Below are positions 6,552 through 12,158 of a DNA stretch of 12,158 nt, one piece after another (within the stretch, counting starts at the first letter, position 1; every line of letters begins with the position of its first letter). The notes under the pieces were generated by a model that ran no database searches, was not told the origin of the DNA, and saw only the letters and a program-made list of their open reading frames with translations. Source of the DNA: an uncultured Eubacteriales bacterium (GTDB lineage: Bacteria > Bacillota > Clostridia > Oscillospirales > Acutalibacteraceae); the NCBI GenBank assembly GCA_900320235.1, contig ONRO01000074.1, positions 1-12,158 on the forward strand, written 5' to 3'. The position numbers and the translations under genes are program-made.

Positions 6552-8045
6552 TCATTCATAGGTTTCTTCATAATATCCGTCAGTGTTATACTCATCGTCA
6601 CCGCCGGTTTCATCATCGTCCTGATAATAATTTTCCGAATAATTATACTCGTCATTATTATCATATCCGTTATCATCATCAGTATAATCATTATTGTCGT
6701 AAGTCTGGTAATCATAAATATTCTGATCATCCTGAGATTCTTCTTCTGTATACTGAACGTCCTGTGTTTCATCGCTCTGTTCTGTTGCTTCGCTTTCCTC
6801 TTCAGTCAAAGACACCTCAATGCTTGCTTCCTGATCTGCCTTGAGTTCCTTAACATTTTCCGGAACATCTTCTTCCTTTAGAGATACAGTTACGATGAAT
6901 CCTCCGGATCCCTCTGTATTATCGTTCACCATATTATCTCCTGAAATCTCAAAAGTACGATCCTCCGGAACAGGGATATCAGTTGAACCCGAGCCGCTTG
7001 CCGGAACATAATAAATACACCACTTATCTCCGTCCCTGTCCTCCATAATTATAGCATTATCTGCTGTATGCTTATGAAGGAACGCATGGTATTCCTCAAG
7101 TGTAATATCGTGATCCTCAATATACTGTGAATGAGGGAATCCGACATATCTGAAATGCCATGGTTCATATTTATAGCCGGTGATATTTTCCCTGTCTTTT
7201 CTATATCTTACAATAAAACCATACTGACCGCAATTGCTGTTAAGCCATGCATAATCGCCCTGGCCGTCATAATTTATTCCGGATATTCCTCCGTCCGTAA
7301 GATTAAGGTCAAAATCAAAGGCATAGCCTGTCTGGTGTTCACTGTATCCAGGGGGAGCGACCCACTGTTCAGCTTCTGCTTCATCACTCATTGAATTTTC
7401 AGAATCCCTGAGTGATTCCTGAGTTTCCTTGCTTCTGTAACCGCAGGCAACCATAATATCAGTCTGGCCGTAGATTGACGCAAAATCGTCAAGCATTGAA
7501 TTAAAGTCCTTGATACTTTCCTCTGCGATTCCGACTGAATAATCGCCCAGAACATAAGAATTATTTTCTACTTCATAGAGAAGCTTTATATTTTCGCCGT
7601 CAAGTCTGCTGGGATATTCCTTATTTACCAGAATAAGAGAGCCGTTATAGACATCGTTCTGGTTTTTGACAACAGTTGTCATTTTTTTAAAGATATCCTT
7701 TTGTGCTGATGACACTTTGGTAATCTTTTCAGTTGTTTCAGTTTTTCCGGAAACCTCCGGTGTTTCTGTTTTCTTGCTGGTCTCGTCAGTCACTTTCTGA
7801 CTGGCAGGCTTACTGTCAACGGTCTGCGTTTTATTTTCAGCTGACACTACATTTCCTGCAAACATCTGATATGCATACACACCTGTAAAAAGGAATGCCG
7901 AAATTACGAGCACTGTTCCCATTATCGCAAACTGCTGTCTGAAAGGCACAGGCTTATCAAAATCTATTTTAAGAAGCCCGGGCAAGCCAAAAAATCTTTT
8001 TACTGCAGATCCCTTTTTTTCCTCATTATTGTTATTATTAGTCAT
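6552..8045 (-). CDS. VanY-type D-alanyl-D-alanine carboxypeptidase (peptidase M15B), membrane-anchored, with acidic tail
   Basis: The protein has 497 aa. It removes the terminal D-Ala from peptidoglycan stem peptides outside the cell (family role). The cytoplasmic N-terminus (about 38 residues) is followed by a membrane helix (39-60) and a Thr/Lys/Glu-rich spacer. The M15 domain at about 135-320 shows substrate motif GYRS (202-205), zinc motif SEHQTGYAFD (H237, D244), and EPWH with catalytic E294 and zinc ligand H297. Beyond the domain lie about 170 extra residues. The last 75 are almost only Asp, Glu, Asn, Tyr, Gln and Ser. VanY-type enzymes usually end soon after the catalytic domain, so this tail is unusual. 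ATG 8045 is preceded by AAAGGA; a TTG at 8060 is less likely. It is a single-gene unit with its own terminator. Resistance to glycopeptides is not implied: no vanHAX genes are seen. Confidence 0.88.
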   Translation of the reverse strand: MTNNNNNEEKKGSAVKRFFGLPGLLKIDFDKPVPFRQQFAIMGTVLVISAFLFTGVYAYQMFAGNVVSAENKTQTVDSKPASQKVTDETSKKTETPEVSGKTETTEKITKVSSAQKDIFKKMTTVVKNQNDVYNGSLILVNKEYPSRLDGENIKLLYEVENNSYVLGDYSVGIAEESIKDFNSMLDDFASIYGQTDIMVACGYRSKETQESLRDSENSMSDEAEAEQWVAPPGYSEHQTGYAFDFDLNLTDGGISGINYDGQGDYAWLNSNCGQYGFIVRYRKDRENITGYKYEPWHFRYVGFPHSQYIEDHDITLEEYHAFLHKHTADNAIIMEDRDGDKWCIYYVPASGSGSTDIPVPEDRTFEISGDNMVNDNTEGSGGFIVTVSLKEEDVPENVKELKADQEASIEVSLTEEESEATEQSDETQDVQYTEEESQDDQNIYDYQTYDNNDYTDDDNGYDNNDEYNYSENYYQDDDETGGDDEYNTDGYYEETYE

Positions 8046-8117
8046 AGGTCTTCCTTTCAAAAAATCTCACTAAAAATGCAACAATTATTTTCATAAGATG
8101 AAAAGCCCTCATAGGCC

Positions 8118-8137
8118 GAACCCGGAACACCAGGTTC
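8118..8137 (-). promoter_or_regulatory. Leader hairpin upstream of the carboxypeptidase gene
   Basis: On the - strand GAACCTGG and CCGGGTTC pair over 8 bp (one T-G wobble) around the loop TGTT, directly followed by GGCC TATGA GGGC and TTTTC. It lies 73 bases before the ATG, inside the presumed leader. I could not match it to a riboswitch class that I know. Confidence 0.45.
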
Positions 8138-8209
8138 ATAAAAACACAGTTTTGAAAGCATTAATTCCATCCGGGACAAACGAATCCGATAATACTGTTC
8201 TTCTACATT

Positions 8210-8238
8210 ATAATAATATTTTTTCATTTATAATTCAA
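8210..8238 (-). promoter_or_regulatory. Candidate promoter for the carboxypeptidase gene
   Basis: On the - strand: -35 TTGAAT (8233-8238), 17 bases, -10 TATTAT (8210-8215). A perfect TATAAT at 8207-8212 overlaps but has a 20-base spacer. The region is very AT-rich, so the exact choice is uncertain. The leader would be about 155 bases. Confidence 0.45.
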
Positions 8239-8307
8239 GTATTTTTAAATACAAGCTGTTATTATGTTTTCAGATAAAATTGTAGCTTTTCAACAAAGGG
8301 TCATATT

Positions 8308-8337
8308 CTGATATCATTAATAATACACTGATATCAG
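8308..8337. repeat. Paired TGATATCA palindromes, candidate operator
   Basis: TGATATCA occurs at 8309-8316 and 8329-8336, exactly 20 bp apart, and the second is part of the 10-bp palindrome CTGATATCAG. Together they also form a 9-bp inverted repeat with a 12-base spacer. They lie about 70 bp upstream of the candidate -35 box of the carboxypeptidase gene, in an intergenic stretch (8046-8432) that holds no gene. Confidence 0.45.
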
Positions 8338-8374
8338 GACATTTTTAACTGATCTGACATTTATTCCCTTTTCA

Positions 8375-8414
8375 ATTCAAAACTGCGGCACAGTTAATTT
8401 ATGCGCCGCAGTTT
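8375..8414 (-). terminator. Terminator after the pilus locus
   Basis: A 13-bp stem (AAACTGCGGCGCA against TGTGCCGCAGTTT on the - strand, one wobble) encloses a 9-base loop and starts 19 bases after the pilin stop. The T-run is short (TTTT, partly in the stem), but the stem is very stable. No gene lies on the opposite strand here. Confidence 0.75.
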
Positions 8415-8432
8415 ATTTTATACTTTTAAATT

Positions 8433-9689
8433 TTATTTTCCCTTGTTTTTATTATTCTTACTGCTTACTGCAAAGAGTATGACCACCAGAAGAAGTGATA
8501 CACAAACGATACTGCCGATAATCAGATATTTTGCAATATCCTCACCTGTGATTTCTACAGTTGTATCTTTTCCGGACGGTGTATAGCTGTCAACTCTTGA
8601 AGGAGTCGGGTAGGAAGGTGTCTCTCTTTGTGATACTGATGACTCAGAAGGTAATGGTTTTGAAGTTTCCAGGCTTATTTCAGTTAATGATTCTGTCTGA
8701 CTTGTTTCGCTGGATGCACTTTCTTCTTTACCTGAATCTTCATACCAGCTTACTTCTTCAGATACCGAGTATTCTTCAGATTCCGGCATATTATTTACAT
8801 TAAGAACGACCGGTTTACCCTTGTCAGTAACAAGCAGTTCATTTTCGACCTTGATTGTTCCTGCATCTTCAACATTGAAATCATGCGGTGTTTCATCAAG
8901 AACATACCCCTCCGGTGCTTCAGTCTCAACAAAACGGTATGTTCCGAACGGAAGACCTGATACAGAAATCTGTCCGTTTTTATCTGTTACGAATTTTGTT
9001 TCATAGTGCTTCCAGTAGAATGTTCCGGTTTCATCCTCGCCTGTTTCAAGTTCTTCTGCAATACCTGAAGCATCTGTGAAATATACTTTTTTCCAGAAGG
9101 AGAATACCGCACCCTGAAGTCTTACGTTATCCTCACCGAATTTATTAAGAATTACAGAACCCAGATTATCTTCATTTTGATTTTCTACAAATTTGGAATC
9201 AATTACGATATCCTTTATTACTTTGCTGTCAGCATTTACAGAAGGCATGGGAACGATAATCGGGCTGAGTTCCACAAGTTCCTGACCGACCATCTGATAT
9301 ATGAGATAAACCTTATTCATCTCAACATCAGTGAACCTGGCATCACCTGACATATCTATTCTTGCTATCTGACCTTCTGCCTTGCTGTTCTTCAGCTGAG
9401 AAACAGCATTCTCAAGCTTATCAGCAAGTTCATTATTATTTCCCCTGATATCATCAGAAGTAATATCAAGCTGACTGAACTGATCGTGAAGCGTAAGCTT
9501 TCCGCCTGAAAGATCAGCAATATCGACCATCATAAAGGGGATACCCTCAAACGTATCCTTAACCTTTATTGTGACAGAACCGGTTTTTTCAGCAGCATCC
9601 GCAGGCAAAGCAGATACAACTGCAGCTGTGCAGAGAATACACAGTGCAAGCAATATTGCAGCATATCTTGCAAATACTGATTTTTTCAT
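8433..9689 (-). CDS. SpaA-type surface pilin subunit with degenerate sorting signal
   Basis: The protein has 418 aa. A signal peptide (1-32; MKKSVFARYA start, cleavage near ADA-A) is followed by an N-terminal pilin region (about 37-170, with LSPIIVPMPSV like the PMT segment of pilin N-domains). Next is a SpaA/CnaB-type domain (177-300) with candidate isopeptide Lys 183 and Glu 255 in FVETEAPEGY. A Ser/Thr/Glu/Pro-rich stalk (302-375) leads to a membrane helix (388-408) and a basic tail (KNNKNKGK). Where LPXTG is expected there is VEITG at 378-382. Either the sortases accept this or the protein stays membrane-anchored as a base or accessory pilin. Its ATG has GGGGGA seven bases upstream and lies 36 bases after the second sortase, so it is the last gene of the pilus operon. 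Confidence 0.85.
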   Translation of the reverse strand: MKKSVFARYAAILLALCILCTAAVVSALPADAAEKTGSVTIKVKDTFEGIPFMMVDIADLSGGKLTLHDQFSQLDITSDDIRGNNNELADKLENAVSQLKNSKAEGQIARIDMSGDARFTDVEMNKVYLIYQMVGQELVELSPIIVPMPSVNADSKVIKDIVIDSKFVENQNEDNLGSVILNKFGEDNVRLQGAVFSFWKKVYFTDASGIAEELETGEDETGTFYWKHYETKFVTDKNGQISVSGLPFGTYRFVETEAPEGYVLDETPHDFNVEDAGTIKVENELLVTDKGKPVVLNVNNMPESEEYSVSEEVSWYEDSGKEESASSETSQTESLTEISLETSKPLPSESSVSQRETPSYPTPSRVDSYTPSGKDTTVEITGEDIAKYLIIGSIVCVSLLLVVILFAVSSKNNKNKGK

Positions 9690-9725
9690 CTCACATTCCC
9701 CCGTTTATATAGTAATTGGAATAGA

Positions 9726-10610
9726 TCATGTTTTGCTTTCGTTGTCATCTTTGCCGGGCTTTTTTCTATGAAAAGCAGGAACGAACAATATAAGCAAAAT
9801 CACAACAGAAACGACTGAAATCACACCCAGCGATGCATACCATACAATTGTTCTGAATGGTATTCTCTGAGGGTCCTCCTTATGTACAACAGGCCATGGA
9901 TCCGTATGTGCCATATCCTGTGTTTTATACGGTATTCTTGTTCCTCTGACAAGAAGTCTGTGACTATTGATGCCATATGGCGTACAGGTCACAAGGGTAA
10001 CATAATCCTCCGACTTAGTGATCTGTATATCATCTGTTTCATAAGGAAGAACAGTTTTTATCTGATCCACCTTATACGCTAGCACCTTATCCAGTGCATG
10101 GATATAGAAATAATCTCCATTGATAAGCTGATCGAGGTCTGTAAAAAGATTAGCACTCGGCAAACCTGTATGACCTGCAAGTACACAATGTGTACTGCTG
10201 CCGCCGACCGGAAGGGAAGTTCCCTCCATATGGCCTATACCCTTCTGGAGTGCCTCTTCATCCATGCCATGAAAAATCGGAAGATATACATTTATTTTCG
10301 GTATCTCAATATAGGCGATACTGTCTGTTACAGCGAGAAGATCGTCATAATTCATTGAAGAAACCTTTTTATTATCATTTGCAGACAATGCCTTATTATA
10401 TGCATCTGCATCCTTCTGCATTTTCATAATAGCCTGGTCACCGACCTTCTGAATAGTTTTATCATAGGATTCGATCGATGTATGGGCTGTATATTCACCG
10501 TACCAGTTACTGACTATCGGATACATAAAAAGTCCGATACCGGCGAGCAGCACGAGAAATATGAAAACAAGAGGAAGTCTTCGTCTGATCTGTTTTTTAA
10601 GCTGTGCCAT
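9726..10610 (-). CDS. Class C (pilin-polymerising) sortase, second copy
   Basis: The protein has 294 aa and a class C layout: N-terminal helix (about 13-31), sortase beta-barrel, second helix (256-279) and basic tail, which holds the enzyme outside with both ends in the cytoplasm. The catalytic residues are His 147 in AGHTGLP, Cys 209 in TLVTCTPYGI and Arg 218 in HRLLVRG; the His-Cys spacing of 62 is that of known class C enzymes. It cleaves sorting signals and joins pilins by Lys-linked isopeptide bonds (family role). The N-terminal lid lacks the usual DPF/DPW motif, though DPW occurs at 237-239 behind the barrel. The ATG at 10610 has GGAGG six bases upstream; ATGs at 10613, 10616 and further up overlap or precede that site. 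It overlaps the preceding sortase by 14 bp, so translation is coupled. Confidence 0.92.
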   Translation of the reverse strand: MAQLKKQIRRRLPLVFIFLVLLAGIGLFMYPIVSNWYGEYTAHTSIESYDKTIQKVGDQAIMKMQKDADAYNKALSANDNKKVSSMNYDDLLAVTDSIAYIEIPKINVYLPIFHGMDEEALQKGIGHMEGTSLPVGGSSTHCVLAGHTGLPSANLFTDLDQLINGDYFYIHALDKVLAYKVDQIKTVLPYETDDIQITKSEDYVTLVTCTPYGINSHRLLVRGTRIPYKTQDMAHTDPWPVVHKEDPQRIPFRTIVWYASLGVISVVSVVILLILFVPAFHRKKPGKDDNESKT

Positions 10611-11502
10611 CATCATCCTCCGGATTCTCATCATTTTTTTCTGACATTTTTCTGAGCGAATGTAACAGCCATATCAGACCAAATATATAGACGATCACAG
10701 CTGAAATAACAACACCGCAGATAATGGTGATCTGATGTTTGATCTCCTGACGAAGTGACTCGTCAGAATCATCATTATTTTCAGCACTTGTTTTAACAAT
10801 ATTTTTTTCATTCTCAGTCTTAACAGAATAAGGAACTCTCACTCCTCTGACAAGAAGACGTTTATCGTTGATTCCATATGGTGTACATGTCAGCAGAGTA
10901 CAGTAATCCTTGTCTTTAACGATTTCAAGAAGCTCTGTTTTATCGGGAGATACTGCTTCTATATTATCGACCTTATAGGCAAGAACCCTGTCAAGAACAT
11001 GAATATAGAAAATCTCACCTTTTTTCATCTGATCAAGTTTTGTAAACATTTCAGCAGTCGGAAGACCGGTATGACCTGAAATAACGGTGTGTACAGATTT
11101 TCCGCCGACCGGAAGTGAAGTATTCTGCAGACAGCCGCAGCCTTTCTGAAGAACTTCATTACTTGTGCCATAGTAGACGGGCAGATATATCTTCAGCGAC
11201 GGGATATCGACATAGCACATTATCCCATCCTCCTGACAAAGGCATTTTTCAAGTTTATGGTCAAATTCACCTTTTGCAAGCTTGGAATTATATTCATCAG
11301 CAAGACTGAACTTGTCAGATATTTCCTTTTCAGGCATGTTATCCACTACATACTGATAGTCAGAAATAGTAGTTTTCGATGTCATAAGTGAATACACATT
11401 ACTGACCATCGGATATAATATTGCGGCGAAGCCCGAAAAATACAGACAGCCGATCAATACAAAAATAAATATATGCTTAGATTTTACGGCTTTCAAAATC
11501 AT
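10597..11502 (-). CDS. Class C (pilin-polymerising) sortase, first copy, with shortened Cys-rich lid
   Basis: The protein has 301 aa and the same plan as its neighbour: helix 10-30, sortase domain about 95-225, second helix about 257-280 and an acidic tail. The catalytic residues are His 144 in SGHTGLP, Cys 206 in LLTCTPYGI and Arg 215 in KRLLVRG. The segment between the first helix and the barrel is shorter than usual, has no DPF/DPW lid motif and holds three cysteines (87, 89, 96); further cysteines are at 122, 124 and 201. The frame is open to 11646, but that stretch runs through two large hairpins and has no binding site. The ATG at 11502 follows AAAGGA closely and gives a length matching the other sortase; a TTG two codons on (11496) is possible. 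It serves the LPGTG pilin just upstream. Confidence 0.9.
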   Translation of the reverse strand: MILKAVKSKHIFIFVLIGCLYFSGFAAILYPMVSNVYSLMTSKTTISDYQYVVDNMPEKEISDKFSLADEYNSKLAKGEFDHKLEKCLCQEDGIMCYVDIPSLKIYLPVYYGTSNEVLQKGCGCLQNTSLPVGGKSVHTVISGHTGLPTAEMFTKLDQMKKGEIFYIHVLDRVLAYKVDNIEAVSPDKTELLEIVKDKDYCTLLTCTPYGINDKRLLVRGVRVPYSVKTENEKNIVKTSAENNDDSDESLRQEIKHQITIICGVVISAVIVYIFGLIWLLHSLRKMSEKNDENPEDDDGTA

Positions 11503-11556
11503 TTTCCTTTCGCAATAAAGCTGCTTGCAGCCGTATTTGTCCAAAATCATTTCAGA

Positions 11557-11609
11557 CTTTTCAAAAGGCTTGCCCGACCGCATATTAGGCGGGCAAGCCT
11601 TTTGAAAAG
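11557..11609. repeat. Very long perfect hairpin between pilin and sortase genes
   Basis: Arms of 20 bases (11557-11576 and 11590-11609; core AAAAGGCTTGCCCG) are perfectly complementary around a 13-base loop. No T-run follows, so it is not a normal terminator. It is likely an RNA stabiliser, processing site or partial terminator between an abundant pilin message and the sortase genes, or a dispersed palindromic element. Confidence 0.85.
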
Positions 11610-11611
11610 CC

Positions 11612-11632
11612 CGCTCTCCGTAAAGGAGAGCG
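11612..11632. repeat. Second stem-loop beside the long hairpin
   Basis: CGCTCTCC and GGAGAGCG pair perfectly over 8 bp around GTAAA. It is separated from the long hairpin by two bases, so the transcript would carry two stacked stem-loops. Confidence 0.8.
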
Positions 11633-11672
11633 AACCTGATCTTCATAGAAGGAAAATCAAACGTTAATCATT

Positions 11673-11707
11673 CATTGCACATTGCACATTGCAAATTGCA
11701 CATTGAA
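11673..11707. repeat. Heptamer tandem repeat (CATTGCA) after the pilin stop
   Basis: Five consecutive 7-base units: CATTGCA three times, AATTGCA, CATTGAA. The array ends two bases short of the pilin stop codon and does not belong to any gene. Confidence 0.85.
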
Positions 11708-11708
11708 A

Positions 11709-12158
11709 TTATTCCTCGTTCTTTCTTCTTCTCATGTAAACAACGAACATAGCGCCTGCGAGGAGAACGATAGCTGCGCCGCCGATTGTGAAGAGAGTTG
11801 TACCCATTCCACCTGTGCCGGGGAGAGCATCAATCTTTGCGTTGGTTGCAACTGCATTAAAGTAATCGTTGATTCCCTTTCCAACCGTACCATCAGCAGC
11901 TTTAGCTTCATTATCAACAGCTGTTACAGATGCAGAAGCACCACTTGCAAGATCAAAGCGCCCATTATTATTTGTGTCTGTAATTTCAAAAGTAAGGGGG
12001 GAGAACGGCTTATAATTTGCTACATCAGACTCAATAATCTTATACTGACCAGTCGGAAGACCACTGAGTTCTACTGCTGATCCATTAGATGTTACTGAAA
12101 TATTAGTTCTGTAATCTACATACTCTGTTCCATTATGCTTCTGAAGAGTAAATGTGAA
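11709..12158 (-). CDS. SpaA-type LPXTG pilin, C-terminal part (5' end outside window)
   Basis: The last 149 residues of a cell-surface pilin are visible; the frame is open to the window edge. A CnaB/SpaA-type beta domain includes ELSGLPTGQYKIIESD, where the Glu of KIIES fits the isopeptide-catalysing position. A short Ala/Asn-rich linker leads to a full sorting signal: LPGTG (residues 112-116 of this fragment), then GMGTTLFTIGG, a hydrophobic helix and the tail RRRKNEE. A sortase would cut between Thr and Gly and link the Thr to a pilin Lys or to the cell wall. The standard signal and its place directly before two class C sortases suggest the major (backbone) pilin, but the N-terminal part with the pilin Lys motif is not in the window. 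Confidence 0.92.
   Translation of the reverse strand, partial: FTFTLQKHNGTEYVDYRTNISVTSNGSAVELSGLPTGQYKIIESDVANYKPFSPLTFEITDTNNNGRFDLASGASASVTAVDNEAKAADGTVGKGINDYFNAVATNAKIDALPGTGGMGTTLFTIGGAAIVLLAGAMFVVYMRRRKNEE

Noticed and set aside
6495..6881. Ile-rich hydrophobic + strand ORF of 128 codons
   Set aside because: It is the antisense image of the Asp/Asn-rich carboxypeptidase tail, where GAT and AAT codons read back as Ile. The carboxypeptidase terminator overlaps its start.
6552..8045. Vancomycin resistance gene
   Set aside because: VanY-type M15B enzymes are common in housekeeping wall metabolism, and no vanS/R or vanHAX genes are visible.
11503..11646. N-terminal extension of the first sortase (48 residues, open frame)
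   Set aside because: It runs through the two hairpins, has no ribosome binding site, and gives a hydrophilic leader before the membrane helix unlike the neighbouring sortase. ATG 11502 fits length and spacing.

Overview
The window looks like a chromosomal segment of a low-to-moderate GC Gram-positive Firmicute, most likely a gut or rumen Oscillospiraceae (Ruminococcus-like). The reasons are GGAGG-type ribosome binding sites, LPXTG/SpaA pilins with class C sortases, frequent GTG/TTG starts and the style of the intergenic repeats. The genus is inference; I could not run a comparison.

Layout. Bases 1 to about 95 are the 3' end of the RNase P RNA gene (rnpB, + strand), followed by its terminator and a + strand gene for a six-helix DUF308/HdeD-type membrane protein. 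Everything else is on the - strand. The two directions converge at about 950-1165 on two bidirectional terminators. Reading the - strand from the right edge, the first block is a pilus locus: the C-terminal part of an LPGTG SpaA pilin (cut by the window edge), an intergenic region with a heptamer repeat and two strong stem-loops, two class C sortases that overlap by 14 bp, and a second SpaA-type pilin whose sorting signal is degenerate (VEITG in place of LPXTG). A strong hairpin follows, then a 387-base intergenic region with paired palindromes and a structured leader. Next comes a single gene for a membrane-anchored M15B (VanY-type) D,D-carboxypeptidase with a very acidic Asp/Asn/Tyr-rich tail and its own terminator.

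The next block is a membrane-stress-like operon driven by a near-consensus promoter at 6378-6406. It encodes a membrane protein with one zinc ribbon, an SPFH-domain protein with a Gln/Met-rich linker and three zinc ribbons, a tail-anchored protein with two zinc ribbons (TFIIB-type), and a small signal-peptide/TM protein. The set resembles the Bacillus subtilis YdjG/H/I module that works with PspA, but no PspA is visible here. The last - strand genes are a GNAT acetyltransferase and a small two-helix membrane protein that are translationally coupled.

How they work together (inference): the pilin/sortase block builds and anchors a surface fibre, the carboxypeptidase trims peptidoglycan stem peptides, and the SPFH/zinc-ribbon operon probably organises or monitors the cytoplasmic membrane, so the window is dominated by cell-envelope functions. 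The most unusual points are the six zinc ribbons in three consecutive genes, the degenerate sorting signal, the shortened cysteine-rich lid region in one sortase, and the 20-bp-arm hairpin plus heptamer array between the first pilin and its sortase.
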